Assembly (NCBI GenBank): GCA_024998625.1 | Contig: JACOEL010000024.1 | Location: 1 to 64,000, forward strand | Reading direction: 5' to 3' | DNA: 64,000 nucleotides | Source: Nitrospira sp. | Lineage (GTDB): Bacteria > Nitrospirota > Nitrospiria > Nitrospirales > Nitrospiraceae | Shown: piece after piece, positions 42,840 through 51,722 of the stretch | How positions within the stretch are numbered: position 1 is the stretch's first letter | How the letters are laid out: every line of letters begins with the position of its first letter | Made by a program: the position numbers and the translations under genes | The notes under the pieces: generated by a model | Seen by the model: only the letters and a program-made list of their open reading frames with translations | Told to the model about the DNA's origin: nothing | Databases searched by the model: none

Positions 42840-44120
42840 ATGGCGTGGGCACAAGGCGTCACAAGGTATCACTGGCTGGTTCTGTTCGTCGCCTGGCTGG
42901 GTTGGGTGTTCGACGCCATGGACGCTACGATCTATGCGATCGTGCTGCATCCTGCCTTACATGAGCTTCTACAAGCCGGAGCCTCCGGCGGAGCCGTCAC
43001 AGACGAACAGATCGGGTGGTACGGCGGGATGGTGTTTTCTATTTTCCTGATCGGGTGGGCGATCGGGGGAATCGGCTTCGGGATGGCCGCGGACTATTTC
43101 GGCCGTACCAAGACGTTGATCATCACGATTTTGTTGTATGCCGTCTTCACCGGCCTCGCCGCGTTTGCACAAGAATGGTGGCATCTGGCCGTCTATCGCT
43201 TTCTGACCGCCCTTGGCATTGGCGGTGAATGGGCCGCCGGCGCGGCCATTGTGGCCGAGACCTGGCCTGAAAACAAACGCGCCCGGGCGGCCGGGATTCT
43301 ACAGTCCGCATGGGCCGCCGGATTTTTTCTGGCCGCCGGCTTCAACCTGCTCCTGAGCAGCTACGGATGGCGACTCCTCTTCCTCGTGGGCATCCTGCCC
43401 GCCTTTGTGGCCTTACTCGTCCGTTGGTGGGTCAAGGAACCGGAGCGATGGGTACAGGCCCACGAACAGGAGGCGCAATCCGCTCGCACCAGCTTCGTGC
43501 ATCTCGCCGAGTTGTTTCAGCCGGCATTACGCCGCAACACCTGGGTGGGCTCGACCCTGGCATTCGTAGCGGTCTTCGGCCTATGGGGCGCGACCAATTG
43601 GGCCCCCACCTTGATCCGGGCCATGCCGGACCTCCAGGGGCAGGATGCCGCCACGCTGACACAAAGGGTCAGTTACGCGATCATGGCGCTCAATGCGGGC
43701 TCGTTGTTCGGGTATCTGGGATTCGGACCGCTGGCCGAACGATTCGGCCGCCTGCCCGTGTTCGGCTTGATGTGCCTCGGCAGCTTCATCATGCTGCCGG
43801 CGACCTATTTTGTCCCGCACAGTTATGCAGAAGTGTTGTTGTTACTCCCGCTGCTGGGGTTCTTCAACAATGGCATTTTCAGCGGCTTTCCGATCTACTT
43901 GCCTGAGCTCTATCCGACACGGCTCCGTGCAACCGGCTCAGGATTTTGCTTCAACGCAGGCCGCGTGCTCGCCTCGGCCGCGCCCTTCGTCACCGGGTGG
44001 CTCGTCACCCGGCTCGGGTCATTCAACAACGCGGCGAGCACCATTGCGCTGATCTACCTGTTGGGATTGGCCGTGCTGCCCTTCGCGACCGAGACGAATG
44101 GAAAACCGTTACCGGAGTGA
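42840..44120 (+). CDS. MFS transporter
   Basis: A 426-residue 12-helix transporter of the sugar/organic-acid MFS group. The inter-helix motif [16 protein letters not shown] and the helix-5 motif [19 protein letters not shown] (NanT/aromatic acid-like) are seen, with a second-half copy [22 protein letters not shown] lies 6 bases before the ATG. It is followed 28 bases later by pxpB, pxpA and pxpC, so its substrate is inferred to be 5-oxoproline or a related lactam or peptide. Confidence 0.85.
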   Translation: MAWAQGVTRYHWLVLFVAWLGWVFDAMDATIYAIVLHPALHELLQAGASGGAVTDEQIGWYGGMVFSIFLIGWAIGGIGFGMAADYFGRTKTLIITILLYAVFTGLAAFAQEWWHLAVYRFLTALGIGGEWAAGAAIVAETWPENKRARAAGILQSAWAAGFFLAAGFNLLLSSYGWRLLFLVGILPAFVALLVRWWVKEPERWVQAHEQEAQSARTSFVHLAELFQPALRRNTWVGSTLAFVAVFGLWGATNWAPTLIRAMPDLQGQDAATLTQRVSYAIMALNAGSLFGYLGFGPLAERFGRLPVFGLMCLGSFIMLPATYFVPHSYAEVLLLLPLLGFFNNGIFSGFPIYLPELYPTRLRATGSGFCFNAGRVLASAAPFVTGWLVTRLGSFNNAASTIALIYLLGLAVLPFATETNGKPLPE

Positions 44121-44148
44121 TATCTCTCGGACCAACTGCCCGACTATT

Positions 44149-44853
44149 ATGAAACACCCTGAGACTGCGTTCCCGCGCATCGTGCCACTAAATGAGTCCG
44201 CCCTGACCATTGAATTCGGGGATACCATCGATCCACGCACGAATGAGTCGGTCCTGGCCTTCGCCACCGCCGTGGAACAGGCCGGACTCCCGGGCTTTCT
44301 GGAGGTGGTGCCGACGTACCGTTCCGCTACGGTGTATTTCGATCCGTTCCGTACCGATGTGTCCACGATGACCGAGCATTTCCGTGCCTTGATGGCAGCC
44401 ACGCACACGACTCCGCGACGTGCCCCCACGACTCACACCATTCCCGTGTGGTATGGAAGTAGCGCAGGACCCGATCTGATCGACGTGGCCAAGCGAGCGG
44501 CACTCACGCCCGAGCAGGTGAGTGCTCTGCATGCGTCCGTGCCCTACCGTGTCTACATGCTAGGATTCAGCCCGGGCTTTCCCTATCTGGGTACCGTGCC
44601 GGATCGCATCGCGACGCCGCGACTCCCGACACCTCGAAAACAAGTCGCAGCAGGGTCGGTCGGCATCGCCGGCACACAAACCGGCATTTATCCGCATGCC
44701 AGCCCGGGCGGCTGGCGCATCATCGGACGCACTCCGGTACCGCTGTTCAGCCTGACCAGACCCGCGCCATTTTTGTTGACGCCGGGAGACCAGGTGCAAT
44801 TCGTGCCGATCGGGGAAACAGAATTCCACGCGCTGTTCGAGAATCACACATGA
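44149..44853 (+). CDS. pxpB: 5-oxoprolinase subunit PxpB
   Basis: A 234-residue protein, the B subunit (KipI-like) of the ATP-dependent 5-oxoprolinase PxpABC, which opens 5-oxoproline to glutamate. Markers are LNESALTIEFGDTIDPRTNE near the N-terminus, VPYRVYMLGFSPGFPYLGTV, then TPRKQVAAGSVGIAGTQTGI and PHASPGGWRIIGRTPV. The ATG at 44149 avoids overlap with the MFS stop. It overlaps pxpA by ATGA. Confidence 0.92.
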   Translation: MKHPETAFPRIVPLNESALTIEFGDTIDPRTNESVLAFATAVEQAGLPGFLEVVPTYRSATVYFDPFRTDVSTMTEHFRALMAATHTTPRRAPTTHTIPVWYGSSAGPDLIDVAKRAALTPEQVSALHASVPYRVYMLGFSPGFPYLGTVPDRIATPRLPTPRKQVAAGSVGIAGTQTGIYPHASPGGWRIIGRTPVPLFSLTRPAPFLLTPGDQVQFVPIGETEFHALFENHT

Positions 44854-45626
44854 ACCAGAAACGTAGCATCGACCTCAATTGCGACCTGGGAGAGGCCGCG
44901 ACACCGGAGCAACTGGACGTGGAAGCCCGGATCATGGCCTACGTCACGTCGGTGAATATCGCCTGCGGGGTGCATGCAGGTGATGCGGCCCTGATGCGAA
45001 GCACCCTGCAGCTGGCTCGACAGCATGATCTGGCGATCGGCGCGCACCCCGGATTGCCGGATCCCGACTCTGGCGGCCGTCGCGAACAACCGCGCTCCCC
45101 TTCGTTCGTACAGGACTTGATCCTGTCCCAGGTGGGTGAACTGATGGCCATCAGTCAGGCCGAAGGTCTTCGGCTCTCGCATGTGAAGCCGCACGGGGCG
45201 CTCTACAACATGGCGGCTCGCGACCCTGCGCTGGCCGACGCCATCGCCGAAGCGGTTGCACACATTGATCCACGATTGATCCTCGTGGGACTGGCCGGAT
45301 CGGAACTCCTCGTCGCCGGCAAAGCTCGCGGGCTCCCGGTTGCCGCCGAAGGATTTGCCGATCGGGCTTACCAGGCAGACGGCCGTTTAGTGCCTCGGGG
45401 GCAGGACGGTGCCCTCATCCAGGACGAATCGACCGTGGTCTCGCGAGCACACTCACTGATCCACGACGACACCATCGCGGCAATCGACGGCTCCGTGCTA
45501 CATCTTCATATCGATACCCTGTGCATCCACGCCGACACCCCGGGCGCAGTCCGACTGGCCCACGCATTACGAACGATGTTCGACGATGGAGGGATTTCCG
45601 CAGTCCGAATCGATCATGCCGCTTAA
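44850..45626 (+). CDS. pxpA: 5-oxoprolinase subunit PxpA (LamB/YcsF family)
   Basis: A 258-residue subunit A of PxpABC. The N-terminus SIDLNCDLGEAATPEQLDVE, then SVNIACGVHAGDAALMRSTL and IGAHPGLPDPDSGGR, and LSHVKPHGALYNMAARDPAL and FADRAYQADGRLVPR are all family signatures. It catalyses ring opening with PxpB and PxpC. It overlaps both neighbours, so the three subunits are made together. Confidence 0.95.
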   Translation: MNQKRSIDLNCDLGEAATPEQLDVEARIMAYVTSVNIACGVHAGDAALMRSTLQLARQHDLAIGAHPGLPDPDSGGRREQPRSPSFVQDLILSQVGELMAISQAEGLRLSHVKPHGALYNMAARDPALADAIAEAVAHIDPRLILVGLAGSELLVAGKARGLPVAAEGFADRAYQADGRLVPRGQDGALIQDESTVVSRAHSLIHDDTIAAIDGSVLHLHIDTLCIHADTPGAVRLAHALRTMFDDGGISAVRIDHAA

Positions 45627-46581
45627 ACCACCGACCATCCACGTCGTACGTCCCGGACTCTTCACAACCGTTCAGGATCTCGGTCGTTTTGGATACCAAC
45701 GGTTCGGCGTGTCGGTGAGCGGCGCGATGGATCCTTGGGCGCTCACGGTCGGCAATCGTCTGCTCGGCAATCCCGACCGGGCCGCCGGCCTGGAAATCAC
45801 CATCCAAGGACCGGAGCTGTTGTTCGAAGAAACACTCTCCATCGCGATCACCGGGGCAGACCTCTCTCCCACCAGCAACGGCGTCGCACTGCCCATGTGG
45901 ACCGTCGTCCGCATGCCGGCCGGGAGTCGCCTTGAGTTCGGCATGCGCCGCCAAGGCACTCGTGCCTACCTCACCGTGGCCGGCGGCATCGACGGGCCTC
46001 TGATGCTCGGCAGTCGATCGACTCATATACGCAGTGGATTGGGAGGTCTAGCGGGCCGTGCGCTGAAAAAATGGGATCGACTCGATGTCGGACCGGCACG
46101 AGCTGCAGGCAAAACATGCGTAGGGAGAACACTTCCTGAAGCGCAACGCCCCCAGTATCAATCCACCGCAACGATACGGGTGATACCGGGGCCACAGGCC
46201 GATCGTTTCACGGATGATGCGCTGGAGATACTCGCAAGCCAACCGTACCGACTCGCCTCCGAATCAGACCGGATGGGCTATCGACTACAAGGATTGGCGT
46301 TGCCGCACCGAACCTCGGCCGACATCGTGTCCGATGCCGTGAGTGCCGGGAACATTCAAGTGCCGGCGGATCGACAGCCGATTCTGCTCATGGCCGACTG
46401 CCACACAACCGGCGGGTATGCCAAACTCGCGACGATGATCGCTGCCGATCGCTCTCTCGCGGCGCAATTATCGCCGGGAGACAGGCTCTTGTTCGTAGTG
46501 GTCACGCACGAGACGGCATCGACACTGCTTCGGTCAGCTCACGCCGAACTTGACCGGCTCTGGCCGCCGCACCGTGATTGA
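45616..46581 (+). CDS. pxpC: 5-oxoprolinase subunit PxpC
   Basis: A 321-residue subunit C (KipA-like, also called biotin-dependent carboxyltransferase-like). Signatures are VVRPGLFTTVQDLGRFGYQR, FGVSVSGAMDPWALTVGNRL, GLEITIQGPELLFEE, ITGADLSPTSNGVALPMWTV, GTRAYLTVAGGIDGPLMLGS and PILLMADCHTTGGYAKLATM. The ATG at 45616 overlaps the end of pxpA. With MFS and pxpBA it makes a complete operon. Confidence 0.93.
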   Translation: MPLKPPTIHVVRPGLFTTVQDLGRFGYQRFGVSVSGAMDPWALTVGNRLLGNPDRAAGLEITIQGPELLFEETLSIAITGADLSPTSNGVALPMWTVVRMPAGSRLEFGMRRQGTRAYLTVAGGIDGPLMLGSRSTHIRSGLGGLAGRALKKWDRLDVGPARAAGKTCVGRTLPEAQRPQYQSTATIRVIPGPQADRFTDDALEILASQPYRLASESDRMGYRLQGLALPHRTSADIVSDAVSAGNIQVPADRQPILLMADCHTTGGYAKLATMIAADRSLAAQLSPGDRLLFVVVTHETASTLLRSAHAELDRLWPPHRD

Positions 46582-46679
46582 GGAGATTCCCTTAGTCCGA
46601 ACACTTCAGGCCTTGCATACTGCAGTGCTCGAAAGCAACGCCTGCTACACAGCGAGGGTCCTGCCATTCCGTTGAGTCC

Positions 46680-46717
46680 TTGACATTGCCCTGAAGCGAT
46701 CTATTATTATTCGTATG
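46680..46717 (+). promoter_or_regulatory. strong promoter with leaderless-type start
   Basis: TTGACA at 46680-46685 (perfect -35), a 16-base spacer and TATTAT at 46702-46707. The ATG of the next gene is at 46715, 7 bases after the -10, exactly where transcription should begin. The mRNA would then be leaderless, and no ribosome site is possible or seen. Confidence 0.6.
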
Positions 46718-46915
46718 GACACCACACTGACTCCTCGACAAATTACCCACGATGAGAAAAAGGCGGCCGAAGCCGCTTTCGCTGGTCGCCCATTCAATCC
46801 TAAATGGTCGGACGCGGCTCGCATCGTTTATGACGGCCTCCTCGCCGCAATGGGAAAAGACGCTCGGACCGTCGACATGCACGACGAACTCGAGCCGGTT
46901 GAGCCGTTGGCTTAA
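46715..46915 (+). CDS. small soluble protein (66 aa), hypothetical
   Basis: A 66-residue protein without signal peptide or membrane helix. It is helical and charged (DTTLTPRQITHDEKKAAEAA, FAGRPFNPKWSDAARIVYDG) with an acidic end (DMHDELEPVEPLA). The family is unknown. A strong promoter ends 7 bases before its ATG, so it is probably expressed at a high level from a leaderless transcript. It lies between pxpC and the convergent tRNA nucleotidyltransferase fusion gene. Confidence 0.65.
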   Translation: MDTTLTPRQITHDEKKAAEAAFAGRPFNPKWSDAARIVYDGLLAAMGKDARTVDMHDELEPVEPLA

Positions 46916-46920
46916 CTCCC

Positions 46921-46949
46921 CCGCGTCGTGTCATCGGGCACGGGGGACG
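46921..46949. terminator. weak hairpin after the small gene
   Basis: A short CCCCGCG...CGGGGG-type inverted repeat follows the stop of the small gene, with a loop of about 16 bases and no T-run. It is a tentative terminator between convergent genes. Confidence 0.25.
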
Positions 46950-47027
46950 TTCAGCACGACCTCCCGAGGTTGTACCGCGCTCTGCGGCGCCGCCGATGTG
47001 GCTTGATACCACGCCAAGTGCGGAAAG

Positions 47028-49703
47028 TCATCCTCTCGCTCTCCCCCGGCCCTGATCAGAAAAGGTTTTCGCCAGTTCCCGTTCCTCCGCTTCAGTTTTT
47101 ACCTCGCCATCCAACCTCGCCTCGGTTAGACGCTCGAGAATCGTGCGATAGAGTGGCCCTGGTCTGAATCCAAGCGCCTGGAGGGATTTCCCGGTCAGGG
47201 CCGGTTTCACGTCGCGATACGTCGTCAGATACAGAGACAGGTGCCGCTTGGCCGATGCCGAGCCGTTCTTCGCCAGCAGAAACACGAGCGTTTCGTCCGC
47301 CAGACCGGCCAGCAGAGCCACCGTTTCGGAAGGCCGGAGCGGCATGCGCCGGCTCAAAGCCCGGCTCACCGGCTGGGTGAGGAAACGAGCCTGGGTAATG
47401 GCGCCCCGTTCCGCTTCCGTGAAGGGAAATCGTTCGAGCATGTCGCGCACGGCTTGATCGGGCATCGTCTCGGCAAGCGCCATGGCATACACCAGCCACT
47501 CCCTGATGTTCCGCTCGAGACAGGACAGCTTGTACCAGTCCAGCGCCGCTTCCACCTCGATCAACCGGCGGTCCAGTCGATTCGACCACGTCAATGTCGG
47601 GTGAATGAACCGTAGAAGATCCAGATCCGCTAACCGGCGGACGGCATGGCGTGGCCTGCGCTCGGAAAATAAGTACCGCAGTTCATCCAGCAAACGCTGG
47701 CCGGACAGTCGATGGAACAACTCCATCTTCACCGCGCCTTTAATCAACGCCAGCGTCTCCTTGCTCAAGTGAAAATCAAAGCGCAGCTCAAACCGAATCG
47801 CCCGAAAGACCCTCGTCGGATCCTCCACAAAACTCAAGCTATGCAGTACCCGGATAAGGCGTTCCTTGAGATCGCGTTGTCCGCCGTAAAAATCGATCAG
47901 TTGGCCGAACGCACGGGGATTGAGCCGCACCGCCAAGGTGTTGATGGTGAAATCCCGACGGTAGAGATCCTTCTTAATTGAGCTCTGCTCGACCGTCGGC
48001 AAGGCCGTCGGATATTCGTAATACTCCGTGCGGGCCGTTGCCACATCCACCTTGAACCCGCCCGCCAGGAGCACGACAGCGGTCCCGAATCGCTCGTGGA
48101 CCTTGACTCGTCCCGCGCACTCCTTCGCTAGGGCGCGCGCAAACGCGATCCCGTCTCCCTCCACCACAAAATCGACATCGAGATTGTCGATACCGAGCAG
48201 CAAATCACGCACAAATCCACCGACCACGTAGGCCGAGCAGCCAAGGCGTTCGCCCAATTCGCCTGCCGCCTGCAGCAGGTCATACACCTCGCGAGGCAAG
48301 CGATCCCGCAGGAGCCCCCCGACATCGCGCCGGCGCACTGCTCCCGAGGACTCCAGGTCCATCAACGATTTGGCTTTTCCCCGCGCGGATGCAATCACGT
48401 CCTCATGGAGGCTGCGGAGCAGATCGGTTCGCGTAATCACGCCCACCGTTTTGCCGCCGGACAGCACCGGCACAAACCGCTGATTCAATTCGATCATCCG
48501 CGTTTCGATATCGTGAAAGGGGGTCTCCGGTTCTGCGCTGTACTGATCGTGTCTGGCCAGATCCTCGACTCGTTGCGCTCCGAGACGATGAAACAGTGCC
48601 TTCTGAACGACCTCACGTGAAATCGTCCCGACATAGCGGTCCTTCTGATCGACGACCGGGAGAACGTTGACCCCATAGGTAGTCATGGAGCGTTCAGCCT
48701 CCGCCACGGTCGCGTCCGCGACGATCGTTTTCACCGGCTGTGTCATGACATCCCGAGCCACCAAGGTCGGGCGATATCGTTCCGTCAGGAGACGGGTCAA
48801 CCGTTCCTGCACTTCGACGAGCGTTCGGCCCTTCACGCTGGCCGCTGCCGCCACAGCATGTCCGCCTCCACCGAATTCGCGCGCAATCCACGCCACGTCG
48901 ATCTCGGGGCGCCGGCTCCGACCAATCACCTCGACTTTCTCATCCAGTGCAATAGCAACGATGACGGCATCGAATCCCTGTAATTCCGCCAACCGGTGGA
49001 CGGCCTCCGCGAGATCACCCTTGTAACGGTCATACGTGCTGGAGGCCACAAGAATTTTGCGGCCTTCCAGATAATAGATTGATCCGGACTGCAACAAATC
49101 GTTCAGCAGGGCGATCAGATCAGGATCCAGCGGATGCCGCAAGACTTCCGCCACGACGTTCAAATCCGCGCCGGCCCGCAGCACGACTGCCGCAGCCTCC
49201 AGATCGCGCGGAGTCGTCGACGGATAGGCGAGTGACCCTGTCTCCTCGTACAGACCAAGCGCCAACACCGTCGCCTCGGCAGCCGTGAGTGTGATCTGCT
49301 GCGCCTTCAGGCGCTCGATGAGCAACGTAGTCGTGGCGCCGACCGGTTCGATGTGTCGTTCAGCGAGATGAGGCCACTGAGGTCGAGTCTGCGGTTCCGA
49401 TTCATCGTCGGCTTCATGGTGATCGAAAATATACACCGCCATATCTGCGCGTGAACTGAGGGTCTTCAACGGGCCCAGCCGCTCCGGCTCCTGGACGTCC
49501 ACGAGAATCAACCGCCGCACCTGCTCCAGTGGCACGTCCTTGAGGCGCGAGATGTCCAGATGGTGGACCGCCAAAAAATTTCGTACCGACTCCTGCGCGC
49601 CGCCTGGCAACACCAGCACCGCTCCCGGATAGAGCTTGCGGGCAGCCACCATCGAGGCCAGTCCGTCGAAGTCCGCATTCAGATGCGTCGTAATCAGATC
49701 CAT
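47028..49703 (-). CDS. DHH-CBS-tRNA nucleotidyltransferase fusion
   Basis: An 891-residue fusion. Residues about 1-150 are a DHH phosphoesterase domain (TTHLNADFDGLASMVAARKL, VYIFDHHEADDES), about 200-305 a DHHA1 domain (WIAREFGGGGHAVAAAASVK), about 315-435 two CBS domains (VARDVMTQPVKTIVADATVA), and about 470-740 a PcnB/CCA-type nucleotidyltransferase head and neck (AYVVGGFVRDLLLGIDNLDV with the GG and DxD site). This layout is known for A-adding or CCA-adding enzymes in some deep bacterial lineages. It adds nucleotides to tRNA ends, probably with adenine-nucleotide control by CBS. Confidence 0.88.
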   Translation of the reverse strand: MDLITTHLNADFDGLASMVAARKLYPGAVLVLPGGAQESVRNFLAVHHLDISRLKDVPLEQVRRLILVDVQEPERLGPLKTLSSRADMAVYIFDHHEADDESEPQTRPQWPHLAERHIEPVGATTTLLIERLKAQQITLTAAEATVLALGLYEETGSLAYPSTTPRDLEAAAVVLRAGADLNVVAEVLRHPLDPDLIALLNDLLQSGSIYYLEGRKILVASSTYDRYKGDLAEAVHRLAELQGFDAVIVAIALDEKVEVIGRSRRPEIDVAWIAREFGGGGHAVAAAASVKGRTLVEVQERLTRLLTERYRPTLVARDVMTQPVKTIVADATVAEAERSMTTYGVNVLPVVDQKDRYVGTISREVVQKALFHRLGAQRVEDLARHDQYSAEPETPFHDIETRMIELNQRFVPVLSGGKTVGVITRTDLLRSLHEDVIASARGKAKSLMDLESSGAVRRRDVGGLLRDRLPREVYDLLQAAGELGERLGCSAYVVGGFVRDLLLGIDNLDVDFVVEGDGIAFARALAKECAGRVKVHERFGTAVVLLAGGFKVDVATARTEYYEYPTALPTVEQSSIKKDLYRRDFTINTLAVRLNPRAFGQLIDFYGGQRDLKERLIRVLHSLSFVEDPTRVFRAIRFELRFDFHLSKETLALIKGAVKMELFHRLSGQRLLDELRYLFSERRPRHAVRRLADLDLLRFIHPTLTWSNRLDRRLIEVEAALDWYKLSCLERNIREWLVYAMALAETMPDQAVRDMLERFPFTEAERGAITQARFLTQPVSRALSRRMPLRPSETVALLAGLADETLVFLLAKNGSASAKRHLSLYLTTYRDVKPALTGKSLQALGFRPGPLYRTILERLTEARLDGEVKTEAEERELAKTFSDQGRGRARG

Positions 49704-49801
49704 GCCGGCATTCTAGCAGGATCGAGCGAACCGATTCAGTCCCGCAGTGGAGAGAGAGGAGAAGTCCCGTCGTGCGATGAAATGAGAGGATTGGTTGGAG
49801 A

Positions 49802-49844
49802 GACCCCAGGCCGTCCACACAAGAAATGCGAACGGCCTGGGGTC
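49802..49844. terminator. strong hairpin, 13-bp stem
   Basis: GACCCCAGGCCGT (49802-49814) pairs perfectly with ACGGCCTGGGGTC (49832-49844) around a 17-base loop. It lies downstream of the minus-strand small periplasmic gene and upstream of the DHH-CBS fusion gene, so it separates the two transcripts. No T-run follows. Confidence 0.6.
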
Positions 49845-49922
49845 ACTCGACAGAATAGGCGAGTGCGGATGCCTGACTGGGTCAAAACGGTCGCTCGACT
49901 GCACGTCCGGCATCAGTGAGAC

Positions 49923-50240
49923 CTATCGCTGCTGGCGGTCGTGCTTCTGACGAGCAATATGACGCGACGTGCGATCCTGCGCGCGATTGATCCGGGCCCG
50001 TTCTTTCTTCGTCACAACACCGTCCGATTTCGCCTTATCCTCCATCTTGTTGACGTGTTCCTGCTGGTTGTTCAAGCGATTAGCTTCACGTTCGTTCAAC
50101 TGACCGCTGGCAATTCCCTGATCGATCCGTTTCTCTTGATTGGCCTGCCGCTGATCGATCCTGGGCGTCTCCGCCTGCGCAAACACCAACGACGTGGCAC
50201 ACACCGACAACAACGCCGCGCCCCACATCACCTGCTTCAT
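49923..50240 (-). CDS. small exported charged protein
   Basis: A 105-residue protein with a signal peptide (MKQVMWGAALLSVCATSLVF) and a mature part made of charged, Gln/Asn/Arg-rich helices (RIDQRQANQEKRIDQGIASG, REANRLNNQQEHVNKMEDKA, SDGVVTKKERARINRAQDRT). The pattern suggests short paired helices in the periplasm. No catalytic motif. GGAGG with a four-base gap precedes ATG 50240. Similar small proteins are common in related genomes, but the function is unknown. Confidence 0.75.
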   Translation of the reverse strand: MKQVMWGAALLSVCATSLVFAQAETPRIDQRQANQEKRIDQGIASGQLNEREANRLNNQQEHVNKMEDKAKSDGVVTKKERARINRAQDRTSRHIARQKHDRQQR

Positions 50241-50380
50241 ACGTCCTCCTTTGGTTGCCCCCGCTGCACTGTCATCCGTTTCAACGTACAAGGACGCCGG
50301 CTGGTTGACAATCGAAATGGCGGTTTGAACGGAAGCGAGAGAACAATGTCACAGACAGACAATGCGGGATGGAGATGCAA

Positions 50381-51079
50381 TCAGCGGATATCCTGAAAAA
50401 AGACGCGTGGGAGATACGGCAGCTTGAATTCCACATGTAAAATGATCAGCAAGACGCGAAGAAAACTCCGCCAGATCCCCATCTTGAGAAACTTGCGGGC
50501 ATCCGTGACGACCGGGGGTGAGAGAAGAATGGGCGTGGTGACTGTCAGCAAATTTTCACCGAAAGCCACGTCTTCCAGAATGGGCCGATCTGGAAATCCT
50601 CCAAGCCGCTCGAACAAGGCCTTCCGGATGAATAAGGCTTGATCGCCGTAAATAATATGGCTCCTGACACAGCGAAAATTGTCGAGCCAGGAGATCATCC
50701 GGAGCCGCCAGTCCGACCCTGAGAATCGGTGCTGGAATCCGCCCGCCTGGACGGCTGGATTCAGGTCCAACGCATGAAGCCGATTCAGCGCATCGACGGG
50801 TAACAGCGTATCGGCATGCAGAAAGAGCAACCACTCGCCGGAAGCCAGTTTCGCGCCCGCATTCATTTGGGAGGCCCGGCCTTTGGGCGCCGTCAGGAGG
50901 ATGAGCGGGGCCGGCAATCGACTATTGACCGGCCAGCGCCGAACGATCTCGCAGGTTCGATCGTGGCTTCCTCCATCAACCACGATCACTTCATACGACC
51001 CGGCTTGTTCGAACAACTGTCGGAGTGTGGCTGGCAGCGCTCGCTCTTCATTGTAAGCGGGAATCACGATGGAGATCAT
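50381..51079 (-). CDS. TIGR04283-type glycosyltransferase
   Basis: A 232-residue family-2 glycosyltransferase of the rSAM/selenodomain-associated (TIGR04283) kind. It starts ISIVIPAYNEERALPATLRQ, holds VIVVDGGSHDRTCEIVRRWP, the metal-binding LLFLHADTLLPVDAL and the later acid in GGFPDRPILEDVAFGENL. It would move a sugar onto a small molecule in the cytoplasm. ATG 51079 overlaps the stop of the ferritin-like gene. It is the last gene of a four-gene operon. Confidence 0.88.
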   Translation of the reverse strand: MISIVIPAYNEERALPATLRQLFEQAGSYEVIVVDGGSHDRTCEIVRRWPVNSRLPAPLILLTAPKGRASQMNAGAKLASGEWLLFLHADTLLPVDALNRLHALDLNPAVQAGGFQHRFSGSDWRLRMISWLDNFRCVRSHIIYGDQALFIRKALFERLGGFPDRPILEDVAFGENLLTVTTPILLSPPVVTDARKFLKMGIWRSFLRVLLIILHVEFKLPYLPRVFFQDIR

Positions 51080-51711
51080 GCCGTCAACCAAACGGGCAGG
51101 AAGGTACGTACATCGGCGGCCCAGGCAGACGCGTCCTCCTCGATCGTCTCGAAGAGATCGCAGAGCGTCAACACCATCGAGTCAGTCAATGCCAGATAGT
51201 CCTGCGTGCGCAGACGAAGCGTCTCCAGCTCTCTGTGTCCATCAACCATCGCTCGCTCCAACACACGCCGCCCGAAGTCATGGTGAGCCTCTTCCTGGTG
51301 CAGCAGGACCCGGCGCAATCGGCGAAACGGCGCCTGCCGCTTTTCAAGGCCGCCCTCAATCCGGGTCAGAATCGCCTCCCCCAGTCCTTCGAGGATCACC
51401 TGCTCAGCCAGAATACTCTCCAGCCAATCGCCACGTTCAAGCGCCTCAGTGAGAAGCCTGCGGAAGTCTTCGAGCGCCGGCAGGAATGGAGCATCGCCGA
51501 GGTGGCGTGGCGCGAGCCAGCCGATGGCGCCACGAAAGACCACGGCATGCATCGCCTCCTGACGTGCCTGGGTCGTGAGAAAGCGCCGGGCCTTCGAGTC
51601 GGGAGCCAACGCCGCCTGGCTCTGCGCACAGAGGTGTGCCATCCGTTCGCCATGTTCAAGAAACGTCAGCAGCCGAGCAATGGGGACTCGTTCACCAGGC
51701 AACACCACCAT
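51076..51711 (-). CDS. ferritin-like di-iron protein, uncharacterised
   Basis: A 211-residue all-helical protein with a spacing of Glu and ExxH motifs that fits a di-iron four-helix bundle: Glu19/Glu22, QEAMHAVV (Glu52, His55), Glu108-112 in VILEGLGEAIL, and HQEEAHHDFG (Glu140/141, His143/144). It could be an oxygenase, oxidase or oxygen scavenger. No named family recognised. AAGGAG precedes ATG 51711 by 6 bases. Its neighbours are DUF547 upstream and a glycosyltransferase downstream. Confidence 0.7.
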   Translation of the reverse strand: MVVLPGERVPIARLLTFLEHGERMAHLCAQSQAALAPDSKARRFLTTQARQEAMHAVVFRGAIGWLAPRHLGDAPFLPALEDFRRLLTEALERGDWLESILAEQVILEGLGEAILTRIEGGLEKRQAPFRRLRRVLLHQEEAHHDFGRRVLERAMVDGHRELETLRLRTQDYLALTDSMVLTLCDLFETIEEDASAWAADVRTFLPVWLTA

Positions 51712-51722
51712 GCATAACTCCT

